From NCBI RefSeq assembly GCF_023923225.1, contig NZ_CP099489.1, forward strand, positions 4,030,001-4,094,000: a stretch of DNA of 64,000 nt. Direction: 5' to 3'. The notes below the pieces were generated by a model. It saw only the letters and a program-made list of their open reading frames with translations. It made no database searches and was not told where the DNA came from. This DNA comes from Ornithinimicrobium faecis. GTDB taxonomy: Bacteria > Actinomycetota > Actinomycetes > Actinomycetales > Dermatophilaceae. The position numbers and the translations under genes were made by a program. Of the stretch, positions 17,729-27,288 are shown in pieces (positions within the stretch are counted from its first letter, which is position 1; each line of letters begins with the position of its first letter).

Positions 17729-19360
17729 TCAGCAGGACAGCCCGTCCTCGGGGACGGTCCCCTCGGTCAGATAGGCGTCGACGGCACCGTCGACGCAGTC
17801 ATTGGAGCGGCCGTATGCCGTGTGCCCGTCACCGTCGTAGCTGATCAGCACACCGGAGGACAGGGTGTCGGCCAGGGACTCCGCCCACTCATAGGGAGTC
17901 GCCGGGTCGCGGGTTGTCCCGATCACCACGATCGGTGCCGCGCCCTCACCGTCATAGTCCTCGAGCACGGTCTGTGCCTCCACCGGCCAGTAGGCGCAGG
18001 CCCCCTCGCCCGCGAGGTAACGCCCAAACGTGGGGGCGACCTCCTCGAACTCGGCCAGCACCTGATCGCGATCGAGCTCTGGCTCCGCGGCGCGGTCCAG
18101 GCAGTTCACCGCCGTGATGGCCTGCATGCTGTTGCCGTCATAGACACCGTCCGAGGAGCGACCGGCATAGATATTGGCCAGGAACATCAGCGTGGTCGGG
18201 TCCCCGTCCTGAGCGGCCCGCAGCGCCTGGGTCAGGATCGGCCAGGCCCCTTCGTCATACATCGCCACGATGATGCCGAGGACACCCCAGCCCTCGGTCA
18301 ACTCGCCCGCAGCGTCACCGTCGAGCGGGAGCGGATTGGCGTCGAGCTCGTCCAGGAAGGTCGTGATGCCCTCCATGCCGGAGTCGACGTCATCGCCCAG
18401 CGGGCAGTCGCCGCCGTCGACGCAACTCTGGACATACTCTCGGGTGGCCTGCTCGAAGCCGGCGGCCTGGCCCAGGCCCATGTCCTTGCCGCTCATGGTG
18501 GGGTCGATCGCGCCGTCCAGCACGAAACGACCCACGCTGGCCGGGAACAACTCGGCATACGTCGCGCCGATGAAGGTGCCATAGGACGCCCCGAGGTAGT
18601 CGAGTTGGTCCTCCCCCAGCGCTGCCCGCAGCACATCCATGTCGCGGGCCACCTCAACCGTCGAGACGTGACCCAGCAGCTCGCCGCCGTTCTCCTCACA
18701 GGCGGCGGCAAAGTTCTTCACCAGCTCGGTGGACGCCTCCTCCTCGGCCGCATCGTCCGGCGTCGGATCGGCCCCGAGGTAGTCGTCCATCTGGGCGTCG
18801 TCGAAGCACTCGATGGGCGCCGAACGGGCCACGCCCCGCGGATCGAACCCGACGATGTCGAAGTGCTCCCGCACGCCGTCAGAGACCACCAGACCTGCCT
18901 GCGTGGCGTAGTCGACACCCGAGCCTCCGGGACCACCGGGGTTGACCACGAGGGAGCCCTGCTTGCTGTCGCCCGCCGGGACCCGCAGCAGGGAGAGCTC
19001 GATGGTGTCACCGTCCGGCTCCTCATAGTTGATGGGGACGGTCAGCGTGGCGCACTCGCCACCGTCACAGCTCTCCCAGGCCAGCTCCTGCTCGTAGAAC
19101 TCCTCGAGCCCCTCCGGAACCTCCGCAGGAGCGGCGCTGCCCGTGCTGGCCCCGTCGTCACTCGTGCTCTGCCCGTCGTCACTGGAGCTGCCCCCGTCGT
19201 CGGCGGAGGCCTCGCCCCCATCGGCCGAGCTGGCCGGACGATCGACCGCCTCGGTGCCCGGCGCACCGGTGCACCCGGTGGCCAGCAGCGCCAGCACGGC
19301 ACCGCCCACAGCAAGCCGACTCAGCCGTCCCCGGCCTCCGGCCCTGGTCCTCACGCGCAT
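17729..19360 (-). CDS. Secreted alpha/beta hydrolase, tripeptidyl aminopeptidase-like lipoprotein
   Basis: A 543-residue exported hydrolase of the TAP type. The lipoprotein signal ends at LLATGC (about residue 30). A disordered Ser/Asp/Gly-rich linker (SADDGGSSSDDGQS) follows. The hydrolase core has HFDIVGFDPRGVARS, nucleophile Ser in YLGASYGTF (about residue 260), Asp in GTTRDPATP and His in YDGDGHTAYG near 500. It ends with a TAP C-terminal domain. Related enzymes release tripeptides from protein N-termini outside the cell. ATG 19360. It lies downstream of holB. Confidence 0.88.
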   Translation of the reverse strand: MRVRTRAGGRGRLSRLAVGGAVLALLATGCTGAPGTEAVDRPASSADGGEASADDGGSSSDDGQSTSDDGASTGSAAPAEVPEGLEEFYEQELAWESCDGGECATLTVPINYEEPDGDTIELSLLRVPAGDSKQGSLVVNPGGPGGSGVDYATQAGLVVSDGVREHFDIVGFDPRGVARSAPIECFDDAQMDDYLGADPTPDDAAEEEASTELVKNFAAACEENGGELLGHVSTVEVARDMDVLRAALGEDQLDYLGASYGTFIGATYAELFPASVGRFVLDGAIDPTMSGKDMGLGQAAGFEQATREYVQSCVDGGDCPLGDDVDSGMEGITTFLDELDANPLPLDGDAAGELTEGWGVLGIIVAMYDEGAWPILTQALRAAQDGDPTTLMFLANIYAGRSSDGVYDGNSMQAITAVNCLDRAAEPELDRDQVLAEFEEVAPTFGRYLAGEGACAYWPVEAQTVLEDYDGEGAAPIVVIGTTRDPATPYEWAESLADTLSSGVLISYDGDGHTAYGRSNDCVDGAVDAYLTEGTVPEDGLSC

Positions 19361-19400
19361 GCTGGTCCCTCTCCTGGAAAGTCCTGGTCCACCCGGTCGG

Positions 19401-20564
19401 TCATCTGCCCTGGCCAGCTCGCGGGAGGATCAACGTGACCATCATCGCCTCCAGCACGAGCAACGGCGAACCGTTGGCGATCAGGCGCTGCCGGGCCAGC
19501 CCGATCGCGTCGAGCGCCTCCAGCAACTGGACCGGGGTGAAAGCCCTGGCCAGCTCGCGCAGAGCCTCGATCTCAGTCGAGTTGATGGCCTCGACACCGG
19601 CGCCGGTGCCGAGCACCAGAGCGTCACGATAGACCGAGGTCAGGTCGGTCAGCGCGGCGTCGATGGTGTCGTGCTGTTGCCGACGGGCCAGTCGCTTTTG
19701 CCGCTCGTCGAACTCCTTCAGGTGCGAGCGTATGGCCGGTGGCTGGGTGCGCGCTGAGGGGTCCGCCCCCAGCTGGCGCAGCAACGTGGCCCGCGCCTCG
19801 TCGGACTCCTGGCTGGAGGTCCCCGTCGAGCCCTCGGTGGCGGCGCTCTGCAGCTCCTCGGCGGCGGCGAGCGCGGCACCGAGGCCGGTCAGTCGCAACG
19901 GGATCGCGGTCACCCGGTGGCGTCGGGTGCGCGTCTGCTCGTTGAGGGCCAGGCGACGGGCGATGCCGACGTGGGACTGCGCGGCGCGGGCGGCATAGTG
20001 GGCCATGGCTGCATCGACGCCGTCACGTCGTTGCAGCAGCTCGGCGACATCGTCGACCGGAGGCGTGCGCAGCCGCATGTGGCGGCAGCGGGACCGGATG
20101 GTCACCAGGATGTCCTCCAGCGAGGGGGCGCACAGCATCCAGACCGTGCGCGGCGGCGGCTCCTCCAGCGACTTCAGCAGCGCGTCGGCCGCCTGATCGT
20201 TGAGCCGGTCGGCGTCCTCGATGATGATCACTCGCCAGCGCCCGACCGTGGGACGCGACCCGGCCGCGAGGGCGAGCTCGCGCGCCCGCCCCACCCGGAT
20301 GAAAGTCTCCGAGGTGGCCTCCACGATGAGGTCGGCGTGGCTGCCCGCGAGGATGGTGCGGCAGGCCTGGCACTCACCGCACCCGGGGGCAGCGCCACCC
20401 TCACACTGCAGCGCAGCCGCGAAAGCACGGGCCGCCTTGGATCGCCCGGATCCCGGGGGGCCGGTGAACAACCACGCGTGCGTCATCGCCCCCGGGTGCC
20501 CGGCGACGTGCGCCAGTTGCTCTGCCAGCGGCGCCTGCCCGACCAGCTCGTCGAAGACGCTCAC
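19401..20564 (-). CDS. holB: DNA polymerase III subunit delta'
   Basis: Clamp-loader subunit, 387 residues. The degenerate P-loop TGPPGSGRSKAARAFAAAL (about residues 34-52) and the zinc module with Cys in CEGGAAPGCGECQAC are typical. KSLEEPPPRTVWML and the SRC motif (IRSRCRHMRL) are also present. It starts with GTG overlapping the tmk stop (GTGA), so the pair is coupled. Confidence 0.93.
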   Translation of the reverse strand: MSVFDELVGQAPLAEQLAHVAGHPGAMTHAWLFTGPPGSGRSKAARAFAAALQCEGGAAPGCGECQACRTILAGSHADLIVEATSETFIRVGRARELALAAGSRPTVGRWRVIIIEDADRLNDQAADALLKSLEEPPPRTVWMLCAPSLEDILVTIRSRCRHMRLRTPPVDDVAELLQRRDGVDAAMAHYAARAAQSHVGIARRLALNEQTRTRRHRVTAIPLRLTGLGAALAAAEELQSAATEGSTGTSSQESDEARATLLRQLGADPSARTQPPAIRSHLKEFDERQKRLARRQQHDTIDAALTDLTSVYRDALVLGTGAGVEAINSTEIEALRELARAFTPVQLLEALDAIGLARQRLIANGSPLLVLEAMMVTLILPRAGQGR

Positions 20565-21256
20565 GCCGGCTCCCCGCCCGGGGTCGCCTCACGCACCGGG
20601 ACCAGAGCACTGAGGTCAGGTCGGTGGGCGGCCAGCTCACGGCATACAGCCGTATGCAGCGTGGCTGGGTCAGCGGACGCGTCCAGGACCAGGTAGCGGG
20701 CTGGGTCCTGCTCGGACCGCTGCAGGTAGCCCTGTCGGACCGCCTCGTGGAAGGCGTCCTCCTCGCGCTCCAGGCGGTCATGCACTCCCCTCCGGCGCGC
20801 CCGGCCCTGCTCGGGGGTGACATCCAGCAGGACGGTCAGGTCGGGCTGCAGCCCCTCGGTGGCCCAGACGGACAGGTCACGGATGTCGTCGTGACGCAGA
20901 GCCCGCGCGACCCCCTGATAGGCGATCGAGGAGTCCATATAACGGTCCGTGAGCACGACCGCTCCCCGCTCCAGCGCCGGACGGACCAGGGTGGCGACGT
21001 GATGTGCACGGTCGGCGGCGAAGAGCAGCGCCTCGGCTCGAGGGGCGACGTGATCGCCGTGCAGGAGGACCTCTCGGATGGCTGCGCCGAGCGCGGTGCC
21101 TCCGGGCTCACGCGTCAGGACCACCTCGCGCCCGATCGCCTCCAGAGCCGCGCGGAGGAGTCGGGACTGCGTGGACTTGCCCGCCCCGTCGCCGCCCTCG
21201 AACGCCACGAACAGCCCGGGGTGAGGGGACGTCGGGGAGGACGAGGTTGACAGCAC
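20561..21256 (-). CDS. tmk: Thymidylate kinase
   Basis: Phosphorylates dTMP to dTDP; 231 residues. P-loop FEGGDGAGKST is at about residues 19-29. TREPGGTALG, DRYMDSSIAYQG (the DRX signature) and the lid region with [12 protein letters not shown] are visible. GTG start at 21256. It heads the tmk-holB pair. Confidence 0.95.
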   Translation of the reverse strand: MLSTSSSPTSPHPGLFVAFEGGDGAGKSTQSRLLRAALEAIGREVVLTREPGGTALGAAIREVLLHGDHVAPRAEALLFAADRAHHVATLVRPALERGAVVLTDRYMDSSIAYQGVARALRHDDIRDLSVWATEGLQPDLTVLLDVTPEQGRARRRGVHDRLEREEDAFHEAVRQGYLQRSEQDPARYLVLDASADPATLHTAVCRELAAHRPDLSALVPVREATPGGEPA

Positions 21257-21350
21257 ACCGAGAGCCTAGGTGACGTCGCCGACACGAGCGCGCTCCCGCC
21301 CACAGGGCTGGCTCCTGGCGGCGCACTCCCGCAGTTTCACTCCCGCAGTT

Positions 21351-21875
21351 TCACTCCTGGGGGTCCGCTCCTGGGGTGGGCTCGTCCAGGTTGCCGAGGC
21401 TGCTCTCGCCCTTGAGCGTGTCGAAGATCAGCGCGGTCTCAGCGTGCAGCACACCGGGCCGGTTGGTCAGGTGGTCGAGCACGAAGTCGCGCAGGGCGTC
21501 GGCCGACTCGCAGGCCACGTGGACGAAATAGTCGGTGGCGCCGCTGACGTGGAAGGCCCCGATCACGCCCGGCAGCTTGGGCACCTGCTCGCGGAAGTCC
21601 TCGAAGTGCGTGCGTCGGTGACCCCCGAACCGCACCGCGATCATCGCCTGCACCGGACGACCCACCATCGCTGGGTCAATGTCCGCGTGGATGCCGCGGA
21701 TCACGCCGCGCTCGCGCAGCAGGCGCACCCGGACCAGGCAGGTGGACTCGGCCACGCCGACCTCGCGCGCCAGTGTCGCGTTCGGTGTCCGACCGTCCTG
21801 CTCGAGGAGGGCGACCAGCTGCTGGTCGATGTGGTCCAGGACGGGGCCGGTGTCGGGCTGAATCTTCTTCGCCAT
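21351..21875 (-). CDS. Lrp/AsnC family transcriptional regulator
   Basis: A 174-residue regulator. The N-terminal winged helix-turn-helix (DHIDQQLVALLEQDGRTPNATLAREVGVAESTCLVRVRLL) occupies about residues 14-60. The C-terminal RAM effector domain includes PGVIGAFHVSGATDYFVHVAC. It is divergent from the PLP lyase at 22064, and such a pair usually means control of the neighbour, perhaps in response to an amino acid. A 14-base duplication (CACTCCCGCAGTTT) spans the stop-proximal region at about 21326-21353. Confidence 0.9.
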   Translation of the reverse strand: MAKKIQPDTGPVLDHIDQQLVALLEQDGRTPNATLAREVGVAESTCLVRVRLLRERGVIRGIHADIDPAMVGRPVQAMIAVRFGGHRRTHFEDFREQVPKLPGVIGAFHVSGATDYFVHVACESADALRDFVLDHLTNRPGVLHAETALIFDTLKGESSLGNLDEPTPGADPQE

Positions 21876-21933
21876 GTCCCAACTCTAGTCGGACCGCTAC
21901 GCAAGAAACAACCGTGATTCTGCAGATGGACCG

Positions 21934-21952
21934 CAGGACATAAGGCGTCCTG
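21934..21952. promoter_or_regulatory. Possible Lrp operator in the Lrp / PLP-lyase gap
   Basis: CAGGAC and GTCCTG flank an AT-rich 7-base centre. The dyad is in the 188-base divergent gap, placed to affect both genes. Two further hairpins lie in the lyase leader: TTGAGTGGG..CCCACTCAA (21988-22011) and GCGGGCG..CGCCCGC (about 22023-22042). No regulator binding is proven. Confidence 0.3.
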
Positions 21953-22063
21953 GCATTCACACCGCAGATCACGCACAATGGGAGTTCTTGAGTGGGTTGG
22001 GGCCCACTCAACAGACACACCGCGCGGGCGACGACGCCCGCCCGAAGAGAGGGAGACCCAACC

Positions 22064-23320
22064 ATGTCGTTCGACACCGAGGCCGTGCACGCAGCACGCG
22101 AGGACCTGACCGCACTCGGCGTGCACGTCCCGCCCATCGACCTGTCCACCACCTATCCCGTGGGTGATGTGGAGACCGGTGGAGCGTCCTACGAGAACCT
22201 GGCCACCGGGGGCACCCCCACGCCTGGCGACAGCCTGGTCTATCAGCGGCTGTGGAACCCGACCGTGGCCCGCTTCGAGGAGGCCCTGGCCCGACTGGAG
22301 GGCGCGCAGGAGGCTGTCGCGTTCGGGTCCGGCATGGCGGCCCTGTCGGCCACCCTGCTGGCCACGGTCGCTGCCGGCAAACCCCACGTGGTGGCGGTGC
22401 GACCGCTCTACGGCGGATCCGACCACGTGTTGGCGACGGGACTCCTGGGCACCCGCGTCACCTGGGCCGAGCCAGACGGCATCGCCGCAGCGATCGAGTC
22501 CGACACCGGCCTGGTCATCGTGGAGACCCCGGCCAACCCCACCCTGGACCTCGTGGACCTCTCGGCCGTCGCCGCCCAGGCTGGAGACGTCCCGGTCGTG
22601 GTGGACAACACCTTCGCCACCCCGGTGCTGCAGCGACCGGTCGAGCACGGCGCGACGATCGTCCTGCACTCGGCCACCAAGTTCCTCGGCGGGCACGGCG
22701 ACATCATGGCCGGCGCGATCGCCACCACCAGCGAGTGGGCCAGCCGCATCCGTGGGGTGCGCGCACTCACGGGCGGGGTCCTGCACCCGGTGGCCGCCTA
22801 TCAGCTGCACCGCGGCCTGCAGACCCTGCCGACGCGCGTGCGTGCCCAGCAGGACAACGCCCAGGTCGTGGCCCACTGGCTGGGCAAGCAGGACGGCGTG
22901 ACCCGGGTCTTCCACCCGAGCATCAAGGGGTGCGACCCGGCCGGCCTCGTGGGCCGTCAGATGAGCGGCTGCGGTGCCGTGCTCGCCTTTGAGGTGACCT
23001 CGTTCGAAGCCGCATCCACCGTCGCCCAGTCGTGCGGTCTCATCACGCATGCCGTGTCGCTGGGTGGCGTGGACAGCCTGATCCAGCACCCGGCGTCGCT
23101 GACCCACCGGCCGGTGGCCCCCGAGGCTCGACCCGCTGCCTCCGTGCTGCGGCTCTCGGTGGGGCTGGAGGATCCGGCGGACATCATCGCCGACCTGCGC
23201 CGCGCGCTCCAGGCCGCCCGTGACGTGGCCACCGAGTCCAGCGACTCCCGCGTGCCCACCGAGTCCAGCGTGTCCAGCGTGTCCACCGAATCCCGCGAGC
23301 GGGTCCTCCAGCAGAGTTGA
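22064..23320 (+). CDS. PLP-dependent trans-sulfuration family enzyme (cystathionine gamma-lyase/synthase or methionine gamma-lyase)
   Basis: Cys/Met metabolism lyase, 418 residues. FGSGMAALSATLLA, RPLYGGSDHVLATGLLG, VVVDNTFATPVLQRP and the PLP-Lys motif HSATKFLGGHGDIMAG (near residue 205) are present, with GGVDSLIQHPASLTH near 350. Which of the three activities it has cannot be told from sequence by eye; divergence from an Lrp regulator suits an amino-acid-degrading lyase. The last about 35 residues are a Ser/Glu-rich repeat tail outside the fold. The ATG follows GAGAGAGGGAG. Confidence 0.88.
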   Translation: MSFDTEAVHAAREDLTALGVHVPPIDLSTTYPVGDVETGGASYENLATGGTPTPGDSLVYQRLWNPTVARFEEALARLEGAQEAVAFGSGMAALSATLLATVAAGKPHVVAVRPLYGGSDHVLATGLLGTRVTWAEPDGIAAAIESDTGLVIVETPANPTLDLVDLSAVAAQAGDVPVVVDNTFATPVLQRPVEHGATIVLHSATKFLGGHGDIMAGAIATTSEWASRIRGVRALTGGVLHPVAAYQLHRGLQTLPTRVRAQQDNAQVVAHWLGKQDGVTRVFHPSIKGCDPAGLVGRQMSGCGAVLAFEVTSFEAASTVAQSCGLITHAVSLGGVDSLIQHPASLTHRPVAPEARPAASVLRLSVGLEDPADIIADLRRALQAARDVATESSDSRVPTESSVSSVSTESRERVLQQS

Positions 23321-23339
23321 GCTAGGGGCGGGATGTCGT

Positions 23340-23386
23340 CTTGGAGCAGCTAACGGTTCTGACAGCGTGAAATAGCAGGCTCCAAG
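23340..23386. terminator. Possible bidirectional terminator between PLP lyase and topA
   Basis: CTTGGAGC and GCTCCAAG form an 8-base stem around a loop of about 31 bases, between two convergent stop codons. The loop is long and no T-run follows, so the call is weak. Confidence 0.3.
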
Positions 23387-23437
23387 AACCGGCAAGTGCT
23401 CTCAGACGGTCGGTGGAGGGCCGGGAACGCTCGAGCC

Positions 23438-26227
23438 TCAGCTGGACTTCTTCGCCGTCTTCTTGGCCGTGGTCTTCTTGGCGGCCGTCTTCTTCGTGGT
23501 CGCCTTCTTGGCGGTCTTCTTGGCCGTCCGCTTGCGGGTGGTCGGCCCCTTGGCGCGCTTGTCGGCGAGCAACTCAAACCCGCGCTCAGGCGTCAGGGTG
23601 GCCGGGTCGTCGTCCTTGCGCAGGGTCGCGTTGGTCTCGCCGTCGGTGACGTAGGGACCGAAGCGTCCCTCCTTGACCACGGTCGGCTTGCCGCTGACCG
23701 GGTCATCGCCCAGCTCTTTCAGCGGCGGGGCGGCCGCCGCGCGACCACGCTGCTTGGGCTGGGCATAGATCGCCAGCGCCTCCTCCAGCGTGACGTCGAA
23801 CAGCTGGGCCTCGGTGGTCAGCGAGCGCGAGTCGGTGCCCTTCTTCAGATAGGGGCCGTAGCGCCCGTTCTGCGCGGTGATGTCCTCACCGCTCTCCGGG
23901 TCGACGCCGACGACGCGCGGCAGACTCAACAGGCGCAGGGCGGTCTCGAGGTCGATCGAGGCCAGGTCCATGTCCTTGAACAGGCTCGCCGTGCGCGGCT
24001 TGACCTTGGCTGCCTTCTTGGTGGTCTTCTTCGCCGTCTTCTTGGCGGGGGCGGCCGGGGCCGGTGACCCACCCTCGGGCGCCACGGCGGCTGTGGCGGG
24101 CGGCTCCGGGTCCTCGGGGAGAACCTCGGTGACATACGGCCCGTAACGACCGGCCTTGGCGACGATGTCTCGCCCACTGGTCGGGTCCTGGCCGAGGACG
24201 CGACCGTCATCGGCCGCAGCCTCAAGCAGCTCGCGACCCTTCTCCGCCGTCATCTCATCGGGGGCGATCTCGTCGGAGATCGTCGCCCGGCGAGGCTTCT
24301 CCTCCTGGAGGCTGGTGTCCTCGACATAGGGGCCATAGCGCCCGACACGCACGACGATGCCGTCGCCGATGTCGATCGTCGACACGGCGCGGGCGTCGAT
24401 GTCACCCAGATCGGCCACCAGGTCCCGCAGGCCCTCGGCCTCGGTGGCCTCATCGCCGAAATAGAACCGCTTCAGCCAGGCGACCCGCGCCTCGTTGCCA
24501 CCAGCGATCCGGTCCAGGTCCTCCTCCATCGAGGCGGTGAAGTCATAGTCGACGAGCCGGGAGAAGTGCTCCTCCAGCAACCGGGTGACCGCAAACGCCA
24601 ACCAGGTGGGGATCAGGGCGGTGCCCCGGGTGCGGACATAGCCGCGGTCCTGGATGGTGCCCACCGTCGCGGCGTAGGTCGAGGGCCGTCCGATGCCCTT
24701 TTCCTCCAGTGCCTTGACCAGGGTGGCCTCGGTGTAGCGCGCCGGAGGGGAGGTTTGGTGCCCCTGGGCCTCGGTGTCGATGACGTCCAGCGACACCCCC
24801 TCGCTCAGCTTGGGCAGCCGGCGCTCCTGCTCCTCGCTCGGGCGGCCGTGACGGTCCTCGTCGCGGCCCTCCTCATAGGCAGCCAGGAAGCCGCGGAAGG
24901 TGATCACGGTGCCGGAGGCGCTGAACTCGGCTGCCGTGGCAGCGTGGCCGGCCGGCAGGATGGCCTGCAGCTTCACCGACGCGGTCGAGCCCTTGGCGTC
25001 GGCCATCTGCGAGGCGACGGTGCGCTTCCAGATCAACTCATAGAGGGCGAACTCCTGCCCGCGCAGCTCACCGGCCACCTGGGCCGGGGTGCGGAAGGAG
25101 TCACCCGCGGGACGGATCGCCTCGTGCGCCTCCTGGGCGTTCTTGCTCTTCTTGCCATAGCGGCGCGGGGCGTCCGGGACGAACTCGGAGCCATAGAGGT
25201 CCCGGGCCTGCGAGCGTGCCGCGCTGATCGCCGACTCCGACAAGGTCGTCGAGTCGGTGCGCATGTAGGTGATGTAGCCGTTCTCATACAACCGCTGCGC
25301 GGTGCGCATCGTCGACTGTGCGTTCAGGCGCAGCTTGCGGCTGGCCTCCTGCTGCAGCGTGGAGGTGGTGAACGGCGCGGAGGGGCGGCGGGTGTAGGGC
25401 TTCTCGGAGACCTCGCGGACGACGACGTCGGCCTCGCGGGTGCCCGCGGCGATGCTGGTCGCCTGCTCAGCGTCCAGGTGGGTCAGGCCGGCGGTCTTCA
25501 GCTGACCGCGGTCGTCAAAGTCACGACCGGTGGCGACCCGGCTGCCGTCGACACCGGTGAGGCGCGCCATGAAGGACTGACCGCCGCTCTCCTCCGGGGA
25601 GAACTGGCCCTCCACGTCCCAGTAGGACGCCGCGCGGAAGGCCATCCGCTCGCGCTCGCGCTCGACGACCATGCGGGTCGCGACGGACTGCACGCGCCCC
25701 GCCGACAGCCCCTGGCGCACCTTGCGCCACAGCACCGGGCTGACCTCATAACCGTAGAGGCGGTCCAGGACCCGGCGGGTCTCCTGGGCGTCGACCAGGT
25801 CGATGTCGAGGTCACGGGTGTCGTTGACCGCGCGCTGGATCGCTTCCTTGGTGATCTCGTGGAAGACCATGCGCTTGACCGGCACCTTGGGCTGGAGGAC
25901 CTCCAGCAGGTGCCAGGCGATCGCCTCGCCCTCGCGGTCCTCATCAGTGGCCAGATAGAGCTCATCGGCGTCCTTGAGGGCGCGCTTGAGCTCGGAGACC
26001 TTCTTCTTCTTGTCCGCATCGACGACGTAGTAGGGCTCAAAGTCGTCCTCGACGTTGACGGCGAACTTGCCGTAGGGGCCCTTCTTCATCTCGACCGGCA
26101 ACTCGCTGGGGTTGGGCAGGTCGCGGATGTGGCCGACGCTGGCGTCGACCTGGTAGTCGGATCCGAGGAACTCGCCGATCTTCTTCGCCTTGGCTGGCGA
26201 CTCGACGATGACCAATTTGTGACTCAC
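23438..26227 (-). CDS. topA: DNA topoisomerase I
   Basis: Type IA topoisomerase that relaxes negative supercoils, 929 residues. The Toprim domain has IVESPAKAKKIGEFLG and ATDEDREGEAIAW (about 93-105). The catalytic Tyr is in GYITYMRTDSTTL (about 321). The C-terminal half has repeated topoisomerase I basic modules (GRYGPY repeated four times, plus GRFGPY). It ends in a Lys/Ala/Thr tail (TAKKTAKKATTKK), as in other actinobacterial TopA, instead of zinc fingers. GTG at 26227 with AGAGG upstream was chosen over the earlier in-frame ATG. Confidence 0.96.
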   Translation of the reverse strand: MSHKLVIVESPAKAKKIGEFLGSDYQVDASVGHIRDLPNPSELPVEMKKGPYGKFAVNVEDDFEPYYVVDADKKKKVSELKRALKDADELYLATDEDREGEAIAWHLLEVLQPKVPVKRMVFHEITKEAIQRAVNDTRDLDIDLVDAQETRRVLDRLYGYEVSPVLWRKVRQGLSAGRVQSVATRMVVERERERMAFRAASYWDVEGQFSPEESGGQSFMARLTGVDGSRVATGRDFDDRGQLKTAGLTHLDAEQATSIAAGTREADVVVREVSEKPYTRRPSAPFTTSTLQQEASRKLRLNAQSTMRTAQRLYENGYITYMRTDSTTLSESAISAARSQARDLYGSEFVPDAPRRYGKKSKNAQEAHEAIRPAGDSFRTPAQVAGELRGQEFALYELIWKRTVASQMADAKGSTASVKLQAILPAGHAATAAEFSASGTVITFRGFLAAYEEGRDEDRHGRPSEEQERRLPKLSEGVSLDVIDTEAQGHQTSPPARYTEATLVKALEEKGIGRPSTYAATVGTIQDRGYVRTRGTALIPTWLAFAVTRLLEEHFSRLVDYDFTASMEEDLDRIAGGNEARVAWLKRFYFGDEATEAEGLRDLVADLGDIDARAVSTIDIGDGIVVRVGRYGPYVEDTSLQEEKPRRATISDEIAPDEMTAEKGRELLEAAADDGRVLGQDPTSGRDIVAKAGRYGPYVTEVLPEDPEPPATAAVAPEGGSPAPAAPAKKTAKKTTKKAAKVKPRTASLFKDMDLASIDLETALRLLSLPRVVGVDPESGEDITAQNGRYGPYLKKGTDSRSLTTEAQLFDVTLEEALAIYAQPKQRGRAAAAPPLKELGDDPVSGKPTVVKEGRFGPYVTDGETNATLRKDDDPATLTPERGFELLADKRAKGPTTRKRTAKKTAKKATTKKTAAKKTTAKKTAKKSS

Positions 26228-26354
26228 GGGAAACCTCTCAGACGTCTGCCCCCGCACGTGCCGCGGATTCGTCGCGACGTCGACGTCGGGGGGACGGCGC
26301 TCACGCTAACCCATCCCCCGGTGGCTGCACACGCAGGTTCGGCCCAGCGCCACC

Positions 26355-27266
26355 TCAGGCGCGTCGGCCGACGCGTGCGTCCGGCGCGTCGAGCACCTGG
26401 GCGATGGTGTGCTCGGCGATCGCGGTGAACTCCGGGCTGTCGTCCGACAGCGCCAGGGAGTTGGCCGAATACAGCACCGCCCACCCGCGCGCCCGCTGCC
26501 ACAGGGCCTCGTCGGGGCCGGCCAGCTGCGAATAGCGCACCACAAACTGCGCCCGCCCCTCCCAGGTGAAGGTCTGCCAGGCGGTCGCCAGGTCAGAGGC
26601 TGGGTCACCGGCCGTCAGATCCCCGAAGTCGATCACGGCGGCCAGGTTGCCGCGGCGCACCACCATGTTGAGCGGGTGCGGGTCACCGTGCACCCAGACC
26701 GGCACCTCGGCATACACCGGGGCCCGCAGGGCCTGCTCCCAGACCTGCAGGAGCTCACCGGTGCGCGGGTGGCCCGCTCGGGCGAGGCGCTCGCGGGTCA
26801 CCTCGTCGCGCACGGCCAGCGGCACGCCACGGAAGGGGCTGATGGGCGCGTCCGAGGGGGCGGGCTGGTGCAACCCGGCCAGGAACTGGGCCAGGCGACC
26901 GGCCCAGCGGCCCCGGCCGCCGACCGGGCTGTCGACCGCCGGGCGTCCCTCGATCCACCGGGTGATCGACCAGGACCAGGGGAAGTATGCCGTGGGCTGG
27001 CCGTGGCGGACCGGCACCGGCACGGGGAGGTCGACCAGGGTGGCGATCTCGGGGAGCCACCGGTGCTCGTGCGCCACCAGGTCGGCGGCGACGGCACGGC
27101 GCGGCAGCCGCACCAGAAAGTGCTGACCCAGCCGGAACATCGCGTTGTCCCAGCCCTCCCCGAGCGGGCTAAGCGGCCGGTCGGCGAGGTCCGGGTGCTG
27201 GTCGGCCAGGAGACGGCGCACCACCTCAAGGGTGATGTCGACCTCGGCGGCAGGGCTGGGAGTCAC
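26355..27266 (-). CDS. Aminoglycoside phosphotransferase (APH)-family kinase-like protein
   Basis: A 303-residue protein with the APH/choline-kinase fold. The catalytic loop VWVHGDPHPLNMVV is near residue 190 and the DFG-like VIDFGDLTAGDPASDLA near 210. LGEGWDNAMFRLGQHFLVRLPRR at the N-terminus is the ATP-binding part. The substrate is not known; most housekeeping members do not confer drug resistance. GTG start. It lies beside the ABC exporter operon on the same strand. Confidence 0.85.
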   Translation of the reverse strand: MTPSPAAEVDITLEVVRRLLADQHPDLADRPLSPLGEGWDNAMFRLGQHFLVRLPRRAVAADLVAHEHRWLPEIATLVDLPVPVPVRHGQPTAYFPWSWSITRWIEGRPAVDSPVGGRGRWAGRLAQFLAGLHQPAPSDAPISPFRGVPLAVRDEVTRERLARAGHPRTGELLQVWEQALRAPVYAEVPVWVHGDPHPLNMVVRRGNLAAVIDFGDLTAGDPASDLATAWQTFTWEGRAQFVVRYSQLAGPDEALWQRARGWAVLYSANSLALSDDSPEFTAIAEHTIAQVLDAPDARVGRRA

Positions 27267-27288
27267 GTGACCCCACGCTACCGGTGGA

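Noticed and set aside
26355..27266. Aminoglycoside resistance gene
   Set aside because: Only the general APH/kinase fold motifs are visible; nothing ties it to a known resistance enzyme.
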